A stretch of 64,000 nucleotides of DNA from contig OY821518.1 of assembly GCA_963682025.1 (NCBI GenBank), positions 15,712,422 to 15,776,421 of the forward strand. Direction: 5' to 3'. Under the pieces are notes generated by a model. That model did not search any database and was not told the DNA's origin. It was given only the letters and a program-made list of their open reading frames with translations. The DNA comes from Cordilura impudica (Eukaryota > Arthropoda > Insecta > Diptera > Scathophagidae). Both the position numbers and the translations under genes were made by a program. Of this stretch, positions 1 to 11,019 are shown in pieces. Within the stretch, counting starts at the first letter, position 1; every line of letters starts with the position of its first letter.

Positions 1-1237
1 CTTAAGCATTAAAGTCTTTATGTTTATTAATAACAATTATAAACTGAATAATTGATGAAATATTTTTAATAAAACTTTCAAAATTTATTAAACTTTCTAT
101 AAAGAATACCTATGAGACTCAGAGTGTAGTTCAAAGTTAACATTAACGGATATGTTTTTACATGTACATTAGCCTGGTCCTACGTTATATGGACATTTTT
201 TAAAAGTTCATTTTGGGGAGTGTCGGGGTCCAGTTTGTTTGCTTTCTGTATGAAACTAATATATGTGAAGTTTGGGGACAATCGGGTAAAGAAAAGGCGA
301 GACGGAAATCGATTGAAAATTTCAAGCAACTTTTTTTGAGTTTGTCCAAAAATTTCGTTCTATAGTGTAATTTTTTCGACAAGTTCTTATATGCGTTGAT
401 TTCAGTATTAAATTATCTTTGCAAAAAGCTATATAACTTCAAAATCGCAACCAATCCACTATTGTGTAAAAAAAAAAAAATACTAGATCATGAAATTGGA
501 CGGCACCTTTTCCAACTTTAAGAAATTGATTAAAGCCATAATTTATTATTTTTTGGTCTCAATACTTATAAGTACTCAGATATGAAGTATTGTAATATTA
601 TCACGTTGCTAACCTATTGCGCAATAACACCACAGATGATAAAATTTTGAAAACTCCTTTTTTAAATTTTAAAAAATTTTCTTAAACAAAATTTAAAAAA
701 ATGGATCTTAGACTTTAAGGTTTTTTGAATACAAGTTAGACATTAAATGAGGTAAGTCCTTCTGCTAGGAATTTTTTTACAAGGATATTTTTTTGCGGCT
801 TTCGAGAAAAATAAAATTTTTGTGAAATATTCAATAAATGTACTCTTTATAAATACTTTGTATTAAAAATTAATCCCTTTTCCACTTTTAAATGTTATGT
901 TTTATCTTAATAGCCTAGGGTTTAGGGAAAAAAATATGACCCCATTAACCCTTTCGGACTTGGGGTCACATATGACCCCAAGCTAATAAAAGACAATTTA
1001 TTCAAAAAATTCAAATATTTTGTAAGTGCAGTTAAATTATTGGATGTGACGCTTAAGATATAATAACCAAACGAGCAAAACTTTCATGCAAAAAATTTGG
1101 AATAAATTGAATAATGTTAACTCATATCTTGCCGAGGCTAAACTTTGAATTTTGGCACATTTAAAAACAAATAATCTAACCCATAAAAACAAAGTTTTTT
1201 TTTAAAACTCTTTCTTTCCTTATGCATATGAGTTTTG

Positions 1238-1825
1238 AATATCTCCGTGACTGTGCGTGACTGTGTGTGACTATCTTAAAATTAATCTTAGGCCACAACA
1301 AGCCTTTGGAGAAAGTTTCAGATCGACCGGATGAGGGGAAATTAGGTTTTAATCTCTACGTGACTATACGTGACTATGTGTGACTGTGCGTGACTATATC
1401 AAAGTTAATCTTTTTTCACAGCAAGCTTCAAGATCGATCAGATAAGGGGAAATGGGTTTTAAATCACTCCATGACTGTGCGTGACTATGCGTGACTGTGC
1501 GTGACTATGTCGAACTTAATCTTTCTTTACAGCAAGTATATCGACAGAGTTTCAGATGGATTGGAATTCTATTTTAAATCTCTACGTGACTGTGCGTAAC
1601 CATGTGTGACAGTGCATAACTTAGTCAAAGTTAATCTCTTTTCACAGCAAGTATATGGGCCAAGTTTCAGATCGATCGGATGAGGGGAAATGACATTTAG
1701 ATCACTCCGTGACTCTGCGTGACTACGCGTGGCTATGCGTGACTACCCCAAAATTAATCTGTAGTCACAAGAAGACTATTGGCGAAGTTTCAAATCAATT
1801 GGATAAGGGGGAATGGGGTTGACCC
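1238..1825. repeat. Tandem array, ~115-bp unit, five copies
   Basis: Five diverged units follow one another. Each starts near ATCTCYRYGTGACTGTGCGTGAC and contains GTTAATCT, a CACAGCAAG-like segment, AGTTTCAGATCGAT and GATGAGGGGAAAT. Inside each unit a roughly 10-bp motif (GTGACTATGC) is itself repeated two to four times. The array interrupts the left arm of the surrounding foldback element, since arm sequence resumes after it near 1870. No coding potential is seen. Confidence 0.8.
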
Positions 1826-1828
1826 ACG

Positions 1829-1852
1829 ACAGACAGACAGACAGACAGAGAG
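1829..1852. repeat. (GACA)n microsatellite
   Basis: A short run of GACA units closes the 115-bp array. Its reverse complement is TGTC, the GTCY type of tetranucleotide found in the mini-me elements elsewhere in this window, which suggests the insert at 1238-1850 derives from a related element. Confidence 0.7.
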
Positions 1853-3104
1853 TATGAGTTTACAGAAGGACTTTAGAAATGGATCTGCCACTTTAAGGTT
1901 GTGTTAAGTACATGTTATAGATTAACTGTGCGAATTTTTAAGTAAGTTCCTCATATTATCCTAAGCAAGTAAAATACAGTTTATTCAAAAAATTCAAATA
2001 TTATAACCGAATGTAAAAATCTGCTATTCTATAAATTTGAAATAAATGAACAACATAACACATTTCTGGCCAAGGCCAAACTTTGCATTTTGGAATATTT
2101 AAGAAAAAAGTAAATACCTAAAACTAATGTATTGTTCTAGTAAACTAGATGAAACCCTTATTATTGGTTGGGATATAAAATTCTGCTATATTTGTAAAAC
2201 TAATCTAAAATAGAAAATTCATTCACCTAGAAAATTTGATAAATAATTATTTAAGCGGTTTTGTGTCCCAGAAAACTAAAATCTTTTCAGCTGTTTTAAT
2301 ATATTTGAAGAATTTTTATTATTTCCTCCATTGGTAAGGGAATCCAATGAAGAGTTTCTGAAGAGTTAAATTTTCTGCAAGGAATTATTTATGGTAAACG
2401 GCACTGCCGAAAGAGGTGTTAAATTCAAAAAAGTTTTCACAATGTGTTAACAAATAATGTAATAGAAAAGCAGTTTTTACTCCAGATAGTAGAATCATAC
2501 AAACAACAATATCCTTGCTTTGCAAATAGAAAAATTATAGAAAAACCCGTTTTTCGGAATCTTTATTTAAAAATGTCATAAAATCCAAAGCTGGCCTTGC
2601 ATATAATGGGTTATTCTTCTCGGATTTATCTAACATTTTGGGAATGGAAGATCTACATATATGGTTGTAATATTTAAAGTAACGCTTTTAAAAATTCAAC
2701 AGCATTTAAAGTTGAAAAAATTTCCTAGTATTTTTCGGCACAAAAGTGTTCTGGGCATTTGCTGTTTCTTGGTGAATTTTTATTCGATTTTGAAGCTATA
2801 TAGCTTTTTATAGAACGAAATTTGCGTTAAATCTGAAAAATAGTCATATTTTTCCCATACAAACACACTTGAAAATTTCAATCGATTTCCGGCTCTACTT
2901 TTTAAAATTTTGAAATTAAATTAAAAATTTTTTGATCCAATGAGTTATATTTTCCTACTTTCGGTAGGTAAAATAAAAATAATAACTAAATGTGTGTTTT
3001 TTCATAATATCGGGTACTTTGGGCTCCACTAGGCACCAGAAGGCACCGCCGGATCGAGGTAAAAAATTAAGACTTCATTTATGACAGCAAACCTCATATT
3101 TTAG

Positions 3105-4306
3105 CGGTGTTGCCATAATTTGAAATTGCAAAGATTGCAAAAAAGATGCTAACACGTACTGGTGTCAAAAAAGAGATGATAATTTTTTTCCATATTTAAT
3201 TACCTTTATATTGAAAAATTAAATACTTATTAATAAATTGTTTGGTTTTTGAATCGAAAAATTAATATAAAACATAAGTTTCGATTTATATTTTTTAAAT
3301 TTTAATTAAAATAATTTTGGATTTCATCTCTATTTTTTTTTAATCATCAAATTGATTTTTTTTAATTTTAAAATAAATATTTTTAATTTTAGAGGCATTT
3401 TTTTTTTTTTAATTTTAAATATAACAGAATTTACGTTATCAAAAGATACTATTACAATAATTGATTTATGAAATCTAATTTTTCTGTGATGTGAAGATGA
3501 AGATGTTCTTTTTGGCTCTGACATTTTTCTGACGATCGACTTTTATCAACGTCATCGCTCGGTATATTGTAAGTATAAAAGCACCCATTTTTAATTTTCA
3601 AACCTTCTTTTATACGTATTACAGAACATAACAACTCGGATTTTATTATGTTCAACATTTGCTTTTAAATAAAGCCATTGAACTAAACAAACGTTCAGCT
3701 TCGGCTTTTGAGAAAGATAAAACTAATAAAGACAATACAAATATTGATAACTCTTTAAATGGATTTTCGCCAATAGAATTTTTGTTAACTTCAATCCATA
3801 AAAAAGGTTGTATTCAGTGTTGTATCCCAATGTTGTTCTGTGATATAACTCTCTTGGATTTGAATTTTTACTGTTTCAGATTATCTAAGTTAAAACTCTT
3901 CCAATATATTGGCTATCGGTTTTTTACCCGGTTTATTGTGTTTTGTATTGAAAATTTTGCAATTTTTTTAATACAATAATATGTTTTGGCAATCGACTTT
4001 TTAATTCATTATTTCAAAATGTTTTGTTATATTTGTTGAAAGACGTGCAGCAGAGTGGTAAAAAGAATAGTACCAAAAATTCTCGTATTACGCTTTGATA
4101 AATTAAAACATATCAATACCATTAAAATCAAAATTGTGTATTCAAAAATAATGAAAAAAATCAAAAAAAAAAGATGCTAAAAGCAACTTTTTATTAATAC
4201 AAAAAATGCTAAGTTAGCATCTAGCATCTTTTCATAAATTTTGGATGCTAAACGACAAAAAAATTTGCTAAATCTAGCAACTAAAAATGCCAAAATGGCA
4301 ACACTG
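3105..4306 (-). mobile_element. hAT element with perfect 8-bp target duplication
   Basis: The ends are CGGTGTTGCCA on the left and TGGCAACACTG on the right, an 11-bp terminal inverted repeat with one mismatch. The identical 8-bp sequence TATTTTAG lies immediately outside both ends (3097-3104 and 4307-4314), which is diagnostic of hAT transposition. The 1202-bp length is too short for a full transposase of roughly 600 residues. A decayed C-terminal domain remains on the minus strand (3452-3815), so this is an internally deleted copy. It sits inside the foldback-type composite. Confidence 0.85.
3452..3815 (-). pseudogene. hAT transposase C-terminal dimerisation domain, frameshifted
   Basis: Read on the minus strand, the region gives WIEV followed by NPFKELSIFVLSLL and FSKAEAERLFSSM. 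This is the conserved block of the hAT C-terminal dimerisation domain (FKEL, a hydrophobic helix, then S-A-ER-FS-M). A one-base frameshift near 3655 separates it from the continuation IIKSELLCSVIRIKEGL, which fits the helix after the KxKxRNRM position. The N-terminal zinc finger and most of the RNase H-like domain are absent. The family assignment comes from recognised motifs, not a search. Confidence 0.75.
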
Positions 4307-4373
4307 TATTTTAGAAAGCGCATATATTGAGAATTAAAAAAAAAATCCATACAAGCTGCGACCGGTCTAATGT

Positions 4374-5300
4374 TTAGAATATAGTTATAGTTGGTCGCAA
4401 AATCATTGGAGTCAATTTGAATGTTTGAATATTTCAAATGAGTTTCTTCATACTTTTCGTTACTTTTCAATTCAAATGAAAGACATTATTTCATTACTAA
4501 AGTGGCCAAACCTGCTTTTGTGCAACAAGCACTGAAATCCATGCCATTGGACAGATTTTGATTACTATCCTTCTTAAGGACATATACCTAAAAAATAAAA
4601 TTGTGTATTCTGTTAGGAATAAATTCAACGTCAATGGTTTAATAAAAATTGCTACCGAAGACCCGTTTTAACTCAAATGGATCTGAAGCAGAATTTTTCC
4701 ATTATTAAGCTAAAACACAAGATCGTAATTTTTTCCACTAAAATATTTTTTTTTTTTTCACCACACCCTATTGTTATGCTTGGTATCCCTGCAGGTTTGT
4801 GTAAATAAATTTCTTTACAAACAAAATGTTTATGCAACAAAATTGTTATGTTTAACCAGCATAATTTTCAAATATATTAACAATTTGAATAAATATTCTT
4901 CTATTGTTCTTTCTATGCCTTTATTAAACGATTACACTTATGTTATTCATAACACAAAATTAAGTTTTTGCAAGTCATCAACCACAAAGTTTTGTTTTTC
5001 TATTAAGATTTGGTTTAAATATAAATTAAATAAATTACTTTATTATGTGCTCGAAATAAAAAGGGATAGATTAAATACAAATATGAATTTGCATAACTGA
5101 CTATTTTAAAAGGAATTTAGCTAAATATTTCATTTATTTTGTTTACCAAATTTATTAAACATCTAGTGTGACAGGCTAGTTGCAGATAAATTCCTGTATT
5201 TTGCAGTTTTCTTTAGGTATTAATTGCAAATGTCAAATGTTTTTCTTTATTTCGAATCTGTCAGAATTTCTTCGATTTTTTTTATTTATTATATACTTTG
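4374..5300. repeat. Dispersed 0.9-kb repeat, copy 1 (5'-truncated)
   Basis: Starts near GTTGGTCGCAAAATCATTGG and runs through TTAACCAGCATAA, TGCTCGAAATAAAAAGGGATAG, TCTAGTGTGACAGGCTAGTTGCAG and ATTAATTGCAAATG. The same order and orientation recur at 28440-29306 and 36779-37860. Copies 2 and 3 extend further left, to a segment containing AATATGTGTCCTAATAA that is missing here. The local reading frames are AT-rich, differ between copies, and are not credible genes. The repeat class is unknown. Confidence 0.8.
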
Positions 5301-5690
5301 AGAAAGAGCCATCAAATGTCATATCCTAGTGTTTTAGGCACAAAAGTGGGGAGGGGCATTTGCTATTTCTTGGTGAGGTTTTATTTGATTTTGAAGTTAT
5401 ATAGCTTTTTGAAAAGATATTTGGATACTTAAATTGATTCATATAACAACCTGTCAGAAGAAATTAAACTATAGAACGAAATTTGCATTAAATCTGGGGG
5501 GGGGGGGAAGTCATATTTTCCCCATACAAATATACTTGATATTTTCAATCGATTTCAGGTGCGACGTTTCTTTATCCGATTGTCCCCAAAATTCACATTT
5601 ATTAGTTTTATATAGAAAGGAAAGGCCCCAAAATCGCCATTTAAAAAATGTCTTTATAAAGTAGAACCACGCTAACGTACATGTTGTCTA

Positions 5691-6048
5691 TCAAATTCTT
5701 CGAACCCTTCAAGCTATATACTGAAATTCAAATTTATTTAATATCGAGAAAATTTGAAGATAAGCGGGTAACGTTAAGCAGGGCCACTTAGAAGTCAGAG
5801 ATCAAATATAAGATTAAGATTTTCATGAGAATTAGTAATTACAATATATAAGATATTGTTCAGTTAAAGTCAAATCAACCAAAGAAATTAAATTTAAATT
5901 TAATACCTAAGAATTCACTTTACACTTTTCAGGCTACAAAGACTTAAATATCAGCAATGCCAAGTTAGCGATTTTATCTAGCCATTTAACACCTTCCTAA
6001 AAATGCGCCAAATGTATGCATTTCAGTTTTCTTTTTTTGTGCTATAAG
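5691..6048. other. No gene seen
   Basis: AT-rich sequence between the foldback-type composite and the second hAT element. No reading frame, repeat match or RNA gene is recognised. The last eight bases, GCTATAAG, are the left target duplication of the hAT element. Confidence 0.6.
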
Positions 6049-6764
6049 GAGGGCTGGGGAGCTGGAGTCGGAGCGGAGCTGGAGCTGGAAAAAAGCCAAT
6101 TTTGCTTCGGCTCCGGCTCCTCAGTCAAAATTTAGAAAAAAAAACCGAGTTTCAAAAAAATAGTTACGATGAAAAACGATTAAAAACAAATTTCGAGTTC
6201 AATAAACAATATCTTTTTATTGATAAAAACTAACTTTTGTACAATACAAAACAGTCTTCAACAAAACGATTTAATGATCTTTTAGATAATCCTTTGAAAA
6301 TAAAATCCCTTCCAGGGTTTTTATTTCCAGTGAATTTCTAACTTCAGTTTTATTAAGGTTTATTTGACTAGACATTCGTTCAACATAAGCTGATGAATTT
6401 GGCAAAGTCATTAAGATATTAAAAAATTCACATAAATTTGGTAGAATTTTTGTAACAATACATATGTATGTACATTCAAAAACTAAATTAAATTTATTTT
6501 ATATGCACTTTTCAATAAGATTACTAAAATATTATTTCCTTATAAAGTAAAAGTCTTTTCTTAACTTTTCAATTCTAAAAGAAAAACACTTTGTAGTTTT
6601 CTACTTCAAATATTTTAATAGATTAAAAAAGTAAATCACAGTTTGTAAATTAAAATAAACAAAATAATAAAATAAAATACACAACAAAAGTTTTCAAAAA
6701 TACGTATCTATCATAGGAGCCGGAGCTGGAGCTAGGTCAATATTACTCCCGCTCCCCAGCCCTG
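6049..6764 (-). mobile_element. Deleted hAT element with GC-rich ends
   Basis: The left end reads GAGGGCTGGGGAGC and the right end, reverse complemented, reads CAGGGCTGGGGAGC, a 14-bp terminal inverted repeat with one mismatch. Outside it are 8-bp direct repeats GCTATAAG (6041-6048) and GCTTTAAG (6765-6772), differing at one base. Just inside each end are imperfect GGAGCTGGAGC repeats, GC-rich against an AT-rich background. At 716 bp it carries only the 3' tail of a transposase gene, on the minus strand. Confidence 0.8.
6271..6450 (-). pseudogene. hAT transposase C-terminus, short in-frame remnant
   Basis: A minus-strand frame of about 59 codons ends at the TAA complementary to 6271-6273. 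It contains LPNLCEFFNILMTLPNSSAY, then VERMSSQINLNKTEVRNSL and a final helix ending KDYLKDH. This matches the hAT dimerisation signature (LPxSSAxVERxFSxxNxxKTxxRNxL), though the usual F of the FS pair is S. The frame is open to the stop, but no start codon or catalytic domain remains. It lies within a hAT-like element with an 8-bp target duplication, which supports the call independently. Confidence 0.8.
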
Positions 6765-6772
6765 GCTTTAAG

Positions 6773-8405
6773 TGTCCTTGTATTAATGTCAGTTCATTTT
6801 AAACAAAACTATAGATATTTGAACAACTTCCCTTCAAATTTAAACTTTTTAGTCAAAGAGTAAATAATTGGTTCTATTATAATTTTTTTAATAACAATTC
6901 TAATATGAGTAAAAAAAATTCTATTGCTGCGCAAACCAGATGATGCCTTTCTATAGAAAGAGCCATTAAAGCAATTCTGGATATGTCGCTTCAGTTGAAT
7001 ATGTCGCTTTTGTTGTTAAAGAAAAATCGTTTGAGACGGCTCTGGCACTCGAAGCCACAAGAAACTTTTTGAGTACTTATCTCGACTATTAAAAAGTATA
7101 GGATAATTGCACTTACGCATAAATCTGATTATTTTGAGGATGAGAGCAAGTCTGTATTTAATTAATTCGGTCTAGACCGACTATAATTTTGTTACTTGTT
7201 TATTATTGATAAACACTTTCAACATTTCATTTAATGATTAATGATTTCAGATGAAAAAATAATACATAATAATTTGAAAATTAATTTAATTTTTTTAACA
7301 AACATTAAACTAGAGCTTTTAACTTCGTTCGAAATTGTTGCTTTCAGCGCTCTTTGGGCTGCTGTTTTGCACTTTTACCATGGAAAAAGTTGGCGTCGTT
7401 GCAAAAAAAATTTATAAATTATTTGTACTTTCTTAAAAAAATATATAAATCAAAATTTTGTAATTTAAAATAAACAATGCTTAATTTTATTCAGAACTGC
7501 TGAGCACAGTCCAACTTCACACAAATTTAATAAAATTGAAAATTAATTATAAAAATTGTATTAAGTGTTTAAGTAGAAATGGATAATATAGCCTAAACTC
7601 TTAAAAAATATATTGTGTAATTTCTATATACAGTAATGCTGAATTAGGAACGCCAATTGAAAAAGAATTAACGAGATTCCAATCTAAAGATTTCAAACCA
7701 GGGACGTAACACTTATAAGAGAAATAACGAAAAGATTTAATTAACCATCAACATTGATGAAGTAAAAAAGTGTTTATTATCAACCATTGTCGTAATGTAT
7801 ATTTAATTTTGGTTATCATTTAATTTAGTCATCGCAAATATTGTTTTTTTTTTTTTTTTGGTTATGAAAATAAATTGCTTGGTTACTAGTAGCCATTACC
7901 GAAAGTAATTTGATTTGTTGGTTATCGCTACCCAGATTTATATCGTATACTTCTTTAATTAAACTACTTTTTAATTAAATAATATATTATTTATAAAAAA
8001 ATTTCATACAAAACTATCCTATAATAGTAGCTATTCATAACCAAAAAAAATATGTTTTTCACTCATATTGGTTACGGTGACGAAAGTATTATATATTTTA
8101 TGATAATGGTTAAAAATTCCCTAAAACAGATAAAGCGAATTTTAGCGTGAACTTCTCTTCCGAAAGAAGTCCAATCACAGGGAGATGTGTAAACATCTAG
8201 TAATTAAAGATTGCGTTATGGCACTTTTTTAAAATCTCACTTTTTATTAGACTACCTTGCGGCGTTTGACATCATAAGTACGGTTGGGGATGAAACGTAA
8301 GAAAACTTCAGATAGCCTAGCGGAATTAAAGACCAGTTTTAATTCAATACAAACAACAGTATTTTGTTATAAACTAATTCCCATTCTTATAAACTTCACG
8401 GGTAA
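6773..8405. other. No gene seen; AT-rich intergenic sequence
   Basis: No coding region or RNA gene is recognised. The only identifiable item is a solo mini-me 3' end near 7166-7203. The stretch also contains scattered homopolymers and a few GGTTA-rich segments (7800-8100) in which I could not establish a repeat structure. Confidence 0.5.
7166..7203 (+). repeat. Solo mini-me 3' terminus
   Basis: The segment TCGGTCTAGACCGACTATAA followed by TTTTGTTACTTGTTTA matches the 3' terminus of the mini-me copies at 23002-23650, 40012-40827 and 46362-47154, including the GTCTAGAC palindrome. No upstream mini-me sequence is recognisable, so it is an isolated terminal fragment. Confidence 0.7.
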
Positions 8406-8411
8406 GACATA

Positions 8412-8790
8412 ACCATATCAATAATATTAATATGCTAGGCGATTTCTTGTGAGCGATGTTTTGCTTTACCGTTTTATCCCGTCTTTGACCAAACGTATAT
8501 TATTTGAAAGGTATTTCTTTTTAGCCGTTTTGCAGATTTACAGATTTTTAAATTTTTTCCTTTATTTTGAGTAAATTGCATTTAAAGTTGCTACTAACAC
8601 ATACATAAAATTACACATATGCTATATGTGTTTTATTTGTTAATGTGTTTTTTAATGAGTTTGTTATCTTCCTTCACAATAATAGTTAACCATAAAAGTG
8701 TTGGTTTGTGAATTGGCTAAGTTTAAAAAAAGCTTCCTAGAAATTGCATTCGAATTTCGAGCGCTGGAATCTGCTGGTATTTTTAATTAT
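8412..8790 (+). repeat. Dispersed repeat, left partner of inverted pair
   Basis: The segment from CTAGGCGATTTCTTGTG through TTTTGCTTTACCGTTTTATCCCG, TAGCCGTTTTGCAGA and GGAATCTGCTG is matched in reverse complement at 18437-18832. No reading frame is present. The two copies lie about 9.6 kb apart in opposite orientation and bracket two low-complexity arrays that are themselves in opposite orientation. Confidence 0.8.
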
Positions 8791-8929
8791 GTTAAGATCC
8801 AGATAATATGAAATCCATTTTTTTTTTTTTAAAGTGCGTCAACTATCACTTATAGCAATCAACTGCAGGGGCTCTGCTAATATCAAAAGATTTATTATTA
8901 CTTATTATTTCAATTGGTTAATTTTTAAT

Positions 8930-11012
8930 TTTTCATTTTCCATATTTAATTTTCATTTTTTATTTTTAATTTTCATTTTTAGTTTTCTATTTTTCATTTT
9001 TTGTTTTTCATTTTTCATTTTATATTCATTTTTTATTTTTAATTTTCAATTTTTCATTTTTCACTTTAAATTTTTCGTTTTTCATTTTTCATTTTTCATT
9101 TTCATTTTTCATTATTTATTTTTTCATTTTTCATTATTCATTTTTTATTTTTCATTTTTCAATTTTTATTTCCATTTTTATTTTTCAATTTCATTTTTCA
9201 CTTTTTTTGATATTTTTTATTTTTAATTTTTTAATTTTCATTTTTCATTTTTTATTTTTCATTATTTATTTTTTATTTTACATTGTTCATTTTTCAATTT
9301 TTATTTTTCAATTTCATTTTTCATTTTTTATTTTTAATTTTTAATTTTTCATTTTGCATTTTTAGTTTTCATTTTTCAATATTATTTTTTTATTTTTCAT
9401 TTCTCATCTCTCATTTTTATTTTTCATTTTTAATTTTTCATTTTCATTTTTCATTTTTTCTTTTTTCTTTTTTATTTTTCATTTTTCTTTTAAAATTTTT
9501 TTTTTATCATTTTTCAATTTTTATTTCCATTTTTATTTTTAAATTTCATTTTTCATTTGTTATTTTTAATTTTTTATTTTTTATATTTATTTATCATTTT
9601 TCATTTTTCATTATTCATTTTTTATTTTTCATTTTTCATTTTCATGTTTCATTTTTCATTTTTCATTTTTTATTTCTCATTATTTAATTTTATTTTTCAT
9701 TTTTTATTTTTAATTTTTCAATTTTTATTTCCATTTTTATTTTTCAATTTCATTTTTCATTTTTAATTTTTTTTTTCATTTTTCATTATTCAGTTTTTAT
9801 TTTTCATTTTTTATTTTTATTTTTTTTTTTTTATTTTGCATTTTTTATTTTCCATTTTTCATTTTTCTTTTTCATTTTTATTTTTCGTTTTTATTTTTAA
9901 TTTTTCATTTTTTATATTTTTTGGTTTTCATTTTTCATTTTTTATTTTTCATTATTTACTTTTTATTTTTCATTTTTCATCTTTCATTTTTTATTCTTAG
10001 TTTTTCAATTTTTATTTCCATTTCCATTTTTATTTTTCAATTTCATTTTTAATTTTTTTTTTAATATTTTTATTTTTAGTTTTTTAATTTTCATTTTTCA
10101 TTTTTTATTTTTCATTATTTATTTTTTATTTTTCATTTTTCATCTTTCAGTTTTTATTCTTAGTTTTTCAATTTTTATTTCCATTTCCATTTTTATTTTT
10201 CAATTTCATTTTTAATTTTTTTTTAAATTTTTTATTTTTAGTTTTTTAATTTTCATTTTCCATTTTTTATTTTTCATTATTTATTTTTTATATTTCATTT
10301 TTCATTTTTTATTTTTAATTTTTCAATTTCTATTTCCATTTTTAATTTTAATTTTTTCAATTTCATTTTTTATTTTTAATTATTTGTTTTTCATTTTTCT
10401 TTTTTATTTTTCATTATTTATTTTTTCATTTTTCATTTTTAAATTTTCATTTTTCAATTTTAATTTCCATTTTTATTTTTCAATTTCATTTTTCATTTTT
10501 TTTTAATTTTTTAATTTTCATTTTTGATTTTTCATTATTTTTTTTTTATTTTTTTTTTTATTTTTCATTTTTCATTTTTTATTTTTAATTTTTCAATTTT
10601 TGTTTCCATTTTTATTTTTCAATTTCATTTTCCATTTTTATTTTTAATTTTTTATTTTTCATTTTTTATTTTTCATCTTTCATTTTTCTTTTTCATTGTT
10701 ATTTTTAATTTTTCATTTTTTATATTTTTAATTTTTTGTTTTTCGTTTGTCATTTTTCATTTTTTTTTTTTATATTTTATTTTTCATTTTTTATTTTTGA
10801 TTTTTCATTTTTTATTTTTAATTTTTTTTCTTTTTTATTTTTCATTTTTCATTTTAAATTTTTCATTTTTCATTTTTAACTTTCCATTTTTCATTTTTTA
10901 TTTTTCATTTTTAATTTTTCATTTTTTATTTCTTATTTTCATTTTTCATTTTTATTTTTCACTTTTAATTTTTTACTTTTAATTTTTTATTTTTCTTTTT
11001 TCATTTTTCGTT
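8930..11012. repeat. T-rich (TTTTTCATT)-type degenerate minisatellite
   Basis: About 2 kb of variations on TTTTTCATTTTTCA, TTTTTATTTTTAATTTT and TTTCCATTTTTATTTTTCAA, almost free of G on this strand. Longer blocks recur, for example CAATTTTTATTTCCATTTTTATTTTTCAATTTCATTTTT appears several times (written here only as a pattern of shorter units: TTTTTATTTCCATTTTTATT then TTTCAATTTCATTTTT). Apparent Phe/His/Ile-rich reading frames are products of the repeat and not genes. The complementary array is at 13440-14955. Confidence 0.95.
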
Positions 11013-11019
11013 TCAAAAA

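Larger units (their letters stand above)
154..5690. mobile_element. Palindromic foldback-type composite element
   Basis: Sequence from about 154 rightward is matched in reverse complement from about 5690 leftward. Shared landmarks are ACATGTACRTTAGC at the outer ends, GACATTTTTTAAA, TTTGGGGACAATCGG, TTTCGTTCTATAG and AAAAGCTATATAACTTCAAAATC. A second inverted segment lies at 2700-2900. The left arm is itself partly duplicated: 700-1180 resembles 1870-2180. The arms contain no reading frame. Internal parts of the arms match the arms of the element at 52749-57327, so this is a family. Nested inside are a 115-bp tandem array, a hAT element (3105-4306) and a dispersed repeat (4374-5300). Target duplications are not clear at these outer ends, so the limits are approximate and the span may be two overlapping copies. 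Confidence 0.6.

Noticed and set aside
1829..1852. Regularly spaced repeats as a possible CRISPR array
   Set aside because: The window is eukaryotic; the repeats are microsatellites or tandem arrays without unique spacers of constant length.
7800..8100. Inverted GGTTAC/GTAACC-like motifs suggesting another transposon
   Set aside because: The matches are short and scattered and do not align into paired ends with a target duplication.
8834..10982. Several open frames of 70-150 codons rich in Phe, Ile, His and Ser
   Set aside because: They are translations of a T-rich minisatellite, are open in several phases, and have no domain or conserved start.
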